From CALGFH01 sp045807325 (GTDB taxonomy: Bacteria; Actinomycetota; CALGFH01), in the NCBI GenBank assembly GCA_045807325.1, contig JBJMHP010000394.1, positions 1 to 19,580 on the forward strand: a stretch of 19,580 nt of DNA. The letters run 5' to 3'. The notes under the pieces were generated by a model that was not told the DNA's origin, ran no database searches, and was given only the letters and a program-made list of their open reading frames with translations. The translations under genes were made by a program, and so were the position numbers. Below, one piece after another: positions 1-5,265 of this stretch (position 1 is the first letter of the stretch; each line of letters begins with the position of its first letter).

Positions 1-1
1 C

Positions 2-283
2 CTCGGCGAGATCGACGGGCTGCGGATCTACGGGCCCACCGAGGTCGACCACCGCGGCGGCATGGTCTCGTTCACCCTCGGCGACATCCACCCCCACGAC
101 GTCGCCCAGGTGCTGGACGCCGAGGGGATCGCGGTGCGGGCCGGCCACCACTGCGCCAAGCCGCTGCTGCGCCGGCTGGGGGTCCAGGCCACCACCCGGG
201 CCTCGTTCTACCTCTACTCGATCACCGAGGAGGTCGACGCCCTGGTCACCGGCCTCGACAAGGTCAAGCGCTTCTTCGGCTAG
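2..283 (+). CDS. sufS: Cysteine desulfurase SufS, C-terminal fragment (cut by window edge)
   Basis: PLP-dependent cysteine desulfurase that takes sulfur from L-cysteine as an enzyme persulfide for Fe-S cluster assembly. Only the last 93 residues are in the window; the reading frame is open at the left edge. The segment RAGHHCAKPLLRRLG carries the active-site cysteine loop of group II (SufS-type) desulfurases, followed by the typical ending ATTRASFYLYSITEEVD. The PLP lysine lies outside the window. The stop codon is 14 nt before the SufU start, so the two are almost certainly co-transcribed. The adjoining sufU supports SufS rather than NifS/IscS. Confidence 0.95.
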   Translation, partial: LGEIDGLRIYGPTEVDHRGGMVSFTLGDIHPHDVAQVLDAEGIAVRAGHHCAKPLLRRLGVQATTRASFYLYSITEEVDALVTGLDKVKRFFG

Positions 284-297
284 CCAAGGACACCGAC

Positions 298-816
298 ATG
301 GCCCTCGACGACCTCTACCAGGAGATCATCCTCGACCACTACAAGAAGCCCCGGCACCCGGGGCGGCTCGAGGACGCCCAGGTCGAGGTGCACCACTACA
401 ACCCGGTGTGCGGCGACGAGCTGACGGTCGGGCTGCGGCTGGACGGCGACCGGGTGGCGGCCGTGGCCGTCGACGCCAAGGGCTGCTCGATCTCCCAGGC
501 GGCCGCCTCGGTGATGACCGAGCAGGTCCTGGGCCGGCCCGTCGGCGAGGCGCTGGACCAGGCCGAGGCGTTCCGGCGGCTGATGCACGGCGAGGGCGAG
601 CCGGACGAGGAATTGCTGGGGGACGGGATCGCGTTCAAGGGAGTGGCGCGCTACCCGGTCCGGGTCAAGTGCGCCCTCCTCGGCTGGATGGCCTTCAAGG
701 ACGCCGCCACCCGCGCCGCCGGCGGCCAGGGTGGGGGCGAGACCGTCTACGGCGAGGAACAGGACGAGACCGCGGTCTGGGCGGCACGCGGAGACACCAG
801 GGAAGGAAGAACCTAG
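298..816 (+). CDS. sufU: SufU, zinc-dependent sulfur acceptor for SufS
   Basis: 172-aa IscU-like protein that accepts the persulfide sulfur from SufS and passes it to the Suf scaffold in the cytosol. The start MALDDLYQEIILDHYKKPRH is classic SufU. Zinc and sulfur-accepting residues are visible: C38 and D40 in NPVCGD, C63 in KGCSISQAAASVM, and C125 in VKCALLGW. The spacing between C38 and C63 is longer than in IscU, as expected of SufU. The ATG is preceded by AAGGA with 8 nt spacing. The Gly- and acid-rich tail after residue 141 is variable in the family. It sits between sufS and a SufT-type gene, the usual Gram-positive/actinobacterial order. Confidence 0.96.
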   Translation: MALDDLYQEIILDHYKKPRHPGRLEDAQVEVHHYNPVCGDELTVGLRLDGDRVAAVAVDAKGCSISQAAASVMTEQVLGRPVGEALDQAEAFRRLMHGEGEPDEELLGDGIAFKGVARYPVRVKCALLGWMAFKDAATRAAGGQGGGETVYGEEQDETAVWAARGDTREGRT

Positions 817-1134
817 ATGGCCACCGAGAGCGACATCCTCGAGGCGATGAAGCAGGTCGAGGACCCCGAGCTGGGCGTCAACGTGGTCGACCTGGGCCTG
901 GTCTACGGCGTTGACCAGGAGGACGAGGGTCGCAAGGTCCGCCTGGACATGACCCTGACCACCGTGGCCTGCCCGCTGACCGACATGATCGAGGGCGCGA
1001 CCAACGCCGCCCTGGTCGGCCTGGACGACATCCAGGAGGTCGAGATCAACTGGGTCTGGTCGCCGCCCTGGGGCCCCGAGCGGCTCACCGAGGACGGCAA
1101 GATGGCTCTGCGGGCCATGGGCTTCGCGATCTAG
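817..1134 (+). CDS. sufT: SufT/MIP18-family (DUF59) Fe-S maturation protein
   Basis: 105-aa protein of the MIP18/PaaD-like family, thought to help load Fe-S clusters onto target proteins. The N-terminal segment EDPELGVNVVDLGLVYGV contains the conserved DPE motif (residues 16-18) and the VDLGLV strand. The conserved cysteine is C52 in TTVACPLTDMIEG. The C-terminal part has the usual WSPPWGPERLTEDGK stretch. The start ATG follows the SufU stop directly (TAG then ATG), with GGAAGGAAGA just upstream, so translation is probably coupled. The symbol follows operon position; the family also contains PaaD-like and generic metal-sulfur proteins. Confidence 0.9.
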   Translation: MATESDILEAMKQVEDPELGVNVVDLGLVYGVDQEDEGRKVRLDMTLTTVACPLTDMIEGATNAALVGLDDIQEVEINWVWSPPWGPERLTEDGKMALRAMGFAI

Positions 1135-1149
1135 AGGACTTGGAGAGAA

Positions 1150-2322
1150 ATGGCGCTTCCAGCACTGGTTGAACCGGCGGCCGAGCTGTCGCGGGACGAG
1201 ATCGCCCGCTACTCCCGCCACCTGATCATCCCCGACGTGGCCATGGACGGGCAGAAGCGGCTCAAGAACGCCCGCGTGCTGCTCATCGGCGCCGGTGGCC
1301 TCGGCGCGCCCAACGCCATGTACCTGGCCGCGGCCGGGGTCGGCCACCTCGGCCTGGTCGACTTCGACGTGGTCGACGCCTCCAACCTCCAGCGCCAGGT
1401 CATCCACGGCACCTCCGACATCGGCCGGCCCAAGCTGGAGAGCGCCCGCGACAAGATCACCGAGATCAACCCGTATGTGCAGGTCACCCTGCACGAGACC
1501 CGGTTGACCTCGGAGAACGCCCGCGAGCTGATCCGCGGGTACGACCTGGTGATCGACGGCTCGGACAACTTCCCCACCCGCTACCTGGTCAACGACGCCT
1601 GCGTGCTCGAGGGCAAGCCGTACGTGTGGGGCTCCATCTACCGCTTCGACGGCCAGGCCAGCGTGTTCTGGGCCGAGCACGGCCCCTGCTACCGCTGCCT
1701 GTACCCCGAGCCGCCCCCGCCGGGCATGGTCCCCTCCTGCGCCGAGGGCGGGGTGCTGGGTGTGCTCTGCGCCACCCTGGGCTCGGTCCAGGCCAACGAG
1801 GCGATCAAGCTGATCTGTGGCATCGGCGACCCGCTGGTCGGGCGGCTGCTCATCTACGACGCCCTGGAGCTGTCGTTCAAGGACATCACCGTCCGCAAGG
1901 ACCCCGAGTGCGCCGTGTGCGGCAAGAACCCCACGGTCACCGAGCTGATCGACTACGAGGAGTTCTGCGGCGTCGTCTCCGACGAGGCCCAGCAGGCCGC
2001 CGCCGGCGCCACCCTCACCCCGGCTCAGCTCAAGGCGCTGCTCGACGAGGGCCAGCAGATCAAGCTGGTGGACGTGCGGGAGCCGGCCGAGTGGCAGATC
2101 AACCGGCTGCCCGGAGCCACCCTGATCCCGCTGGACACCCTGCCCGACCATCTGGCCGAGCTGCCCCAGACCGAGCCGGTGGTGCTGTACTGCAAGTCCG
2201 GGGTCCGCTCGGCCGAGGCCCTGGCCCTGCTCAAGCAGTCCGGGTTCTCCACGGCCAGGCACCTCGGCGGCGGCATCACCGCCTGGGCCAAGACGGTGGA
2301 CCCGAGCGTCCCGGTGTACTGA
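1150..2322 (+). CDS. moeZ: MoeZ: E1-like adenylyltransferase/sulfurtransferase
   Basis: 390-aa fusion of a ThiF/MoeB-type E1 domain (about residues 15-265) and a C-terminal rhodanese domain (about 288-388). The E1 domain adenylates the Gly-Gly end of ubiquitin-like sulfur carriers (MoaD, CysO, ThiS types) and the rhodanese supplies sulfur. Visible are the nucleotide loop GAGGLG (47-52), the DFDVVDASNLQRQ segment, a structural zinc site made of C180/C183 and C254/C257, and C197 in VPSCAEGG. The rhodanese active-site loop is CKSGVRS with C348. It starts 15 nt after sufT with GGAGAG close to the ATG. Placement beside sufS/sufU suggests direct supply of persulfide from SufS to MoeZ; this is inference from position. 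Confidence 0.93.
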   Translation: MALPALVEPAAELSRDEIARYSRHLIIPDVAMDGQKRLKNARVLLIGAGGLGAPNAMYLAAAGVGHLGLVDFDVVDASNLQRQVIHGTSDIGRPKLESARDKITEINPYVQVTLHETRLTSENARELIRGYDLVIDGSDNFPTRYLVNDACVLEGKPYVWGSIYRFDGQASVFWAEHGPCYRCLYPEPPPPGMVPSCAEGGVLGVLCATLGSVQANEAIKLICGIGDPLVGRLLIYDALELSFKDITVRKDPECAVCGKNPTVTELIDYEEFCGVVSDEAQQAAAGATLTPAQLKALLDEGQQIKLVDVREPAEWQINRLPGATLIPLDTLPDHLAELPQTEPVVLYCKSGVRSAEALALLKQSGFSTARHLGGGITAWAKTVDPSVPVY

Positions 2323-2351
2323 CCCTCGCTTCCCTCGCAGCGCCGCCTCGC

Positions 2352-2375
2352 CGGCGACACCTCCAGGTGTCGCCG
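2352..2375 (+). terminator. Hairpin after the suf-moeZ operon
   Basis: A perfect 10-bp stem, CGGCGACACC and GGTGTCGCCG, with a TCCA tetraloop, lies 29 nt past the moeZ stop. There is no clear U-run after it (GTTCCACC follows), so it could be an actinobacterial U-poor terminator or simply a transcript-end stabiliser. Confidence 0.6.
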
Positions 2376-2411
2376 TTCCACCGCCCGTGTGCCATGAATC
2401 ACAACCTGCGG

Positions 2412-2448
2412 TAAATCGCTTGACCCGTCTTCCGGGGTCTGCCAGGGT
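2412..2448 (+). promoter_or_regulatory. whiB7 promoter with AT-rich WhiB7-type box
   Basis: TTGACC at 2420-2425 and CAGGGT at 2443-2448 form -35 and -10 elements separated by 17 nt. Immediately upstream of the -35 is TAAATCGC (2412-2419), one of the few AT-rich stretches in the area. Known WhiB7-dependent promoters, including that of whiB7 itself, have an AT-rich box (AAAATCG-like) directly before a TTG -35, where the WhiB7 AT-hook binds next to the primary sigma factor. The match suggests positive autoregulation. Transcription would start near 2455, giving a leader of about 420 nt before whiB7. Confidence 0.7.
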
Positions 2449-2527
2449 GGGCAGGCACCTGGCGGAAGGTCCGTCGAGTGCTGGCTGGGTCTCCAGAGAC
2501 TGGCATCGGCCGAGGAGGTGTCCGATT

Positions 2528-2740
2528 GTGATCGACCGGCTTCGCGTCACCCCATGGACGGCCCTCACCGGGCCCAAGGGTGACGTGCGCCTGGGTGACG
2601 TGTGCCCGGAGCCGGCCCACATCGGCACCAAGCTGCGTGACCTCGGCCCGATCGCCGCGTCCGTCCCCGCTGCCGCCGTCGGCGGCGGTCAGGACGGCCG
2701 CCAGGCCTTCGTGGTGGATCGACGGGAGGTACCAACCTGA
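2528..2740 (+). CDS. Upstream ORF (leader peptide, 70 aa) of whiB7
   Basis: GTG start with an excellent Shine-Dalgarno, GAGGAGGTG at 2512-2520, 7 nt upstream; this is why 2528 was chosen over an in-frame ATG at 2387 that lies upstream of the predicted promoter. The codons mostly end in G or C, as in real genes here, until the last dozen (GAT, CGA, GTA, CCA), where RNA structure may dominate. The peptide (VIDRLRVTPWTALTGPKGD at its start) resembles no family I know, has no membrane segment, and is Gly/Ala-rich in the middle. Its codons 59-63 overlap the antiterminator arm. Its main role is probably as a sensor of ribosome progress. It is longer than the short uORFs I associate with whiB7, so a separate function of the peptide is possible. 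Confidence 0.65.
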   Translation: MIDRLRVTPWTALTGPKGDVRLGDVCPEPAHIGTKLRDLGPIAASVPAAAVGGGQDGRQAFVVDRREVPT

Positions 2741-2791
2741 CGGGACCTCCCGGGAGCAGACCTCAACGGTCGCTCCGAAACCGCGAAGGCC
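2704..2791 (+). promoter_or_regulatory. Antiterminator pairing that competes with the whiB7 terminator
   Basis: GGCCTTCGTGGT (2704-2715, inside the uORF) can pair with ACCGCGAAGGCC (2780-2791) over 12 bp with one G-U wobble. The downstream arm includes the first 6 nt of the terminator's 5' arm (2786-2791), so the two structures exclude each other. Ribosomes running through the end of the uORF would cover the upstream arm and let the terminator form; ribosomes stalled earlier would leave it free. The logic is inferred from pairing only. Confidence 0.6.
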
Positions 2792-2816
2792 GTGGGCGAA
2801 CCCCACGGCCTTTCTT
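2786..2816 (+). terminator. Intrinsic terminator in the whiB7 leader
   Basis: An 11-bp perfect stem AAGGCCGTGGG (2786-2796) and CCCACGGCCTT (2802-2812), with loop CGAAC, runs into TTTCTT. It is the most canonical rho-independent terminator in the window and lies 61 nt before the whiB7 start codon, not after a gene, which marks it as a conditional attenuator. Confidence 0.85.
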
Positions 2817-2877
2817 ATTGCCCACATCCGCCGCCGACCCCCGCCCGTCAACGAAGACGACAAGGAGCGACCCGACC

Positions 2878-3186
2878 ATGCAGACCCTGGAGCTGTTCCC
2901 GCCTGGGCGAGCGTTGCCATGCGTGCAGGCGGGACCCGACCTCTACTTCTCCGAGTCACCCCGCGAGCTGGAGCTGGCCAAGCAGCTCTGCCGGCCGTGC
3001 CCGCTGCGCACCAGGTGCCTGGAGGGCGCCAAGGAGCGCGGCGAGCCCTGGGGCGTGTGGGGTGGGGAGGTGTTCGTCGACGGCCGACCCGTCCCGTTCA
3101 AGCGTTCCCGGGGACGTCCCCGCAAGCATCCGCTGCCCCCGCTCCCGGCCGAGCTGCCGGCCGCCCAGGCCGAGGTGGCCTGCTGA
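2878..3186 (+). CDS. whiB7: WhiB7-type redox/antibiotic-response regulator
   Basis: 102-aa Wbl protein that binds a [4Fe-4S] cluster and the primary sigma factor and activates intrinsic antibiotic-resistance genes. The four cluster cysteines are C15, C38, C41 and C47 (C-x22-C-x2-C-x5-C). They are followed by the turn motif PWGVWGGEVF (57-66), characteristic of the WhiB family, and by a C-terminal AT-hook, RGRPRKH (78-84), which distinguishes WhiB7 from other Wbl proteins. The tail after residue 85 is Pro/Ala-rich. The ATG at 2878 has AAGGAG 10 nt upstream. The leader architecture independently supports the assignment. Target genes are not identifiable from this window. Confidence 0.95.
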   Translation: MQTLELFPPGRALPCVQAGPDLYFSESPRELELAKQLCRPCPLRTRCLEGAKERGEPWGVWGGEVFVDGRPVPFKRSRGRPRKHPLPPLPAELPAAQAEVAC

Positions 3187-3219
3187 TGAGCCCAGAGACC
3201 CGCAGGGGAGGTGAACACC

Positions 3220-3393
3220 ATGCACGTCCACATGCTGCAGCAGCTGGCCGCCGACCGCGTCGCCGAGCTGCGGGCCGACGCCCGGCGGGTCCGGTACCAG
3301 CGCGTCCGCCGCGACCAGCGGGCCTCCGAGGCCAGCAAGGCCAGGATCGAGCGGGAGTGGCGGATACTCGTCCACGCCCTGCGCGAACGATGA
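3220..3393 (+). CDS. Small Arg-rich helical protein in the whiB7 transcript (57 aa)
   Basis: The ATG at 3220 has GGAGGT (3207-3212) 7 nt upstream; the earlier in-frame GTG at 3211 overlaps that ribosome-binding site and is unlikely. The product begins MHVHMLQQLAADRVAELRAD and is almost entirely predicted helix, rich in Arg, Ala and Glu, with no cysteines and no membrane segment. Net charge is strongly positive. It starts 33 nt after the whiB7 stop, with no terminator between, so it is probably co-transcribed and co-induced with whiB7. Short basic helical ORFs of this style are common in actinobacteria, but I do not recognise a function. Confidence 0.65.
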   Translation: MHVHMLQQLAADRVAELRADARRVRYQRVRRDQRASEASKARIEREWRILVHALRER

Positions 3394-3406
3394 GCGGCCC
3401 GGCCCA

Positions 3407-3447
3407 CCGACCCCGGCGCCCGTGACCACGTCACGGCCCGGGGTCGG
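3407..3447. terminator. Nested hairpin between convergent genes (bidirectional terminator)
   Basis: An outer 10-bp perfect stem (CCGACCCCGG 3407-3416 with CCGGGGTCGG 3438-3447) encloses an inner 7-bp stem (CCGTGAC 3420-3426 with GTCACGG 3430-3436). It fills the gap between the small plus-strand ORF and the minus-strand EamA gene, so it can end transcripts from both sides. U-runs are absent. Confidence 0.65.
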
Positions 3448-3448
3448 T

Positions 3449-4378
3449 TCACGTCCGCCCCGGGTCAGCCCCCTCGGCGTCGGCGGCCACCGGCGCCGGG
3501 CGGCCGGGCGGCCGCCGCGGGCGCCCGCGGGTCGACAGCCAGGAGCCGCCCAGGATGGCCAGCAGCCCGACCACCGACATGGCCCCGACCCGCTCGTCCA
3601 GCACGAGCACGCCGAGGGCGACCGCCACCAGCGGGTTGACGTAGGTGATGACGCTGGCCCGGCTCGGCCCGGCCTCCACGATCAGCCGGAAGAACAGCAC
3701 CAGCCCGAGCGCGGTGCAGACCACCCCGAGCACGGCCAACGCCCCAAGGGCGTCGCCCGGCGGCACCCCGTCCGGCGGGCTGACCAGCACCGCCGGCGCC
3801 AGCAGCAGCGTGGCCATGGCCAGGCTGGCCGCGATCGGCCCCAGCGGGTCCAGGTCGGCCAGCCGCCGGTTCACGATGATCGGCGCGGTCGCGTACCCCA
3901 GAGTGGCCACCAGGACCAGGACGGCGCCGAGGAGCTCGCCGGGCCGGCCGGCAACGTCGACGCCGAGCAGGGCGACCACGCCGCCGAAGCCGATGACCAG
4001 CCCGACCAGCCGCAGCCCGGTCGGCCGGTCCTCCGGCGACAGCCGCACCGACAGCAACGCCACCATCAACGGCATGGAGGCGATCAGGATGGCGGCCAGC
4101 GACGAGGCGATGTGCTGCTCGCCGGCGGCGATCAGCAGGAACGGCACCGCGACCTCGCAGGCGGTGTAGGCCACCACCGCCGGCCAGCGGCCGGCCAGCC
4201 CCCGCAGCGCCCCCCGCCGCCAGGCCAGCGGCAGCAGCACCGCCGCCCCCAGGGCCACCCGCGACCAGGCCACGAACGCCGGCGGCACCCCGGCCTCGAC
4301 CGCGACCTTGATGAAGAAGTACGGCACCCCCCACACCACCGAGACGGCGGCGAACAGGAGCCAGGCGCGGGCGGTCAC
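3449..4378 (-). CDS. EamA/DMT-superfamily transporter
   Basis: 309-aa integral membrane protein of the drug/metabolite transporter superfamily (RhaT/EamA type). It has about ten hydrophobic segments in two repeats of five, roughly residues 4-140 and 150-290. The start WLLFAAVSVVWGVPYFFIK and segments such as ITYVNPLVAVALGVLVLDE are diagnostic of EamA repeats; the Pro in YVNP and the Glu in LDE are conserved. The substrate cannot be predicted; relatives export amino acids or metabolites. The start is taken as GTG at 4378, whose GTGA overlaps the stop of the upstream metallo-hydrolase gene by 4 bp, indicating translational coupling. The basic, Pro-rich tail is probably cytoplasmic. Confidence 0.92.
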   Translation of the reverse strand: MTARAWLLFAAVSVVWGVPYFFIKVAVEAGVPPAFVAWSRVALGAAVLLPLAWRRGALRGLAGRWPAVVAYTACEVAVPFLLIAAGEQHIASSLAAILIASMPLMVALLSVRLSPEDRPTGLRLVGLVIGFGGVVALLGVDVAGRPGELLGAVLVLVATLGYATAPIIVNRRLADLDPLGPIAASLAMATLLLAPAVLVSPPDGVPPGDALGALAVLGVVCTALGLVLFFRLIVEAGPSRASVITYVNPLVAVALGVLVLDERVGAMSVVGLLAILGGSWLSTRGRPRRPPGRPAPVAADAEGADPGRT

Positions 4379-5202
4379 CGGTCCTCCGGCACCTCCCCGC
4401 GCAGCCACTGGATGTACCGCCCGGCCGAGCGCTCCACCACCGCCTTGGCGTCGCGGCGCAGCACCGGCTGCCACCAGCCGCCGTAGATGCGGTCGAACCG
4501 GTACGGCCGGACGGCCTCGACCACCCGCCGCACGGCCCGCTCGGGCAGCGGCAGCCGGTTGGGGGCGCTGCGCACGAAGGTGACCCGGTCCTCGCCCGGG
4601 GTCACGAAGATGGTGTCGCCACTGAGCAGCACCCCGGCCCCGTCGGCCCCCTCGGCCCAGTGGACCACCGCGCTGCCCGGGAAATGCCCACCGCACTGGA
4701 CCAGGGTGACGCCGGGCAGGACGGCCAGCGACCCGGACCAGGTCCGCGGCGGCCGCCCGGGCGGCCGGGTCAGCCAGCGGGCGTCCGGCTCGGCCAGCAG
4801 GACCTCGGCGCCGAAGCGGTCGCTCCACTCGGCGACCGACCCGTAGAAGTGCGGGTGGCTGGCGGCCACGGCCGTCAGCCCGCCGGCGTCCCTGACCGCC
4901 TGGACGGCCGCCTCGTCCAGGTAGCCGGGCGGGTCCCAGAGCAGGTTGCCCTCGGCCGTGCGGACCAGCAGCGCCCGCTGGCCGATGGCCACCGGCGGGT
5001 CCACGCCGACCCCGAGCAGCCCAGGCTCGACCTCGCGGACCTCCCCGCGGTGCCCGGCCGCGGCCAGCTCCTGCGCGGTGGTCCAGCGCTGCCCGGTCGC
5101 CGGTACCCACTGGCGCTCGTCGGCGCAGATCACGCAGACCTCGGGCGGCGACGTCGCCTCCGGGTAGTGGTTGGCGCAGGTGGCGCAGATCCAGACGGGC
5201 AT
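4375..5202 (-). CDS. Metallo-beta-lactamase-fold hydrolase with N-terminal zinc ribbon
   Basis: 275-aa protein. Residues 1-30 form a rubredoxin-like zinc ribbon with two CxxC pairs (C6/C9 and C23/C26). Residues 50-260 are a metallo-beta-lactamase (glyoxalase II-like) domain. The metal motif is HPHFYGS (H116, H118), then H173 in GGHFPGS and D196 in LSGDTIFV. The usual D-H of HxHxDH is replaced by Y120-G121, so one metal site is incomplete. That variation is common in actinobacterial 'glyoxylase' relatives, so a mononuclear or altered enzyme is likely. The reaction is unknown. It is translationally coupled to the EamA transporter downstream; metabolite detoxification plus export is a possible pairing but unproven. 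Confidence 0.88.
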   Translation of the reverse strand: MPVWICATCANHYPEATSPPEVCVICADERQWVPATGQRWTTAQELAAAGHRGEVREVEPGLLGVGVDPPVAIGQRALLVRTAEGNLLWDPPGYLDEAAVQAVRDAGGLTAVAASHPHFYGSVAEWSDRFGAEVLLAEPDARWLTRPPGRPPRTWSGSLAVLPGVTLVQCGGHFPGSAVVHWAEGADGAGVLLSGDTIFVTPGEDRVTFVRSAPNRLPLPERAVRRVVEAVRPYRFDRIYGGWWQPVLRRDAKAVVERSAGRYIQWLRGEVPEDR

Positions 5203-5218
5203 GGTACCGCCACCTTAG

Positions 5219-5250
5219 TAGAATCCTGCGACGGTCCACCGACGGTCCAC
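5219..5250 (+). promoter_or_regulatory. -10 element and tandem repeat before the cyclase gene
   Basis: TAGAAT at 5219-5224 is a good -10 hexamer in the 63-bp divergent gap, though no clear -35 lies upstream of it. The predicted start site falls on two direct copies of GACGGTCCAC (5230-5239 and 5241-5250) with an 11-bp period, about one helical turn. This arrangement would suit a repressor binding on one DNA face. A third copy occurs within the coding region at 5850-5859, which weakens the operator idea. Confidence 0.4.
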
Positions 5251-5265
5251 GACTTCTGGAGCGGC

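Larger units (their letters stand above)
2455..2877 (+). promoter_or_regulatory. whiB7 leader, translation-coupled attenuator
   Basis: This long untranslated leader holds four ordered parts: an upstream ORF with a strong ribosome-binding site (2528-2740), a small hairpin around the uORF stop codon (CGGGAGGT 2723-2730 with ACCTCCCG 2745-2752), an upstream antiterminator arm (2704-2715) and an intrinsic terminator (2786-2816). In mycobacteria and Streptomyces, whiB7 is known to be controlled by a uORF and a conditional terminator, so that ribosome-targeting drugs allow read-through. The layout here fits that model. The stretch 2455-2527 before the uORF shows no other recognisable element. Exact RNA folding has not been computed. 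Confidence 0.72.

Noticed and set aside
2554..2583. Nine-codon ATG ORF in the whiB7 leader as the sensor ORF
   Set aside because: It has no Shine-Dalgarno (CGCGTCACCCC precedes it) and lies inside the better-supported 70-codon uORF.
280..2631. 783-codon open frame on the minus strand across sufU-moeZ
   Set aside because: It is antisense to four clearly recognisable genes, has low-complexity Gly/Val/Asp/Arg-rich composition and no domain; high GC removes stop codons in this frame.
3211..3219. GTG at 3211 as the start of the small protein after whiB7
   Set aside because: This GTG overlaps the GGAGGT ribosome-binding site, which is correctly spaced for the ATG at 3220.
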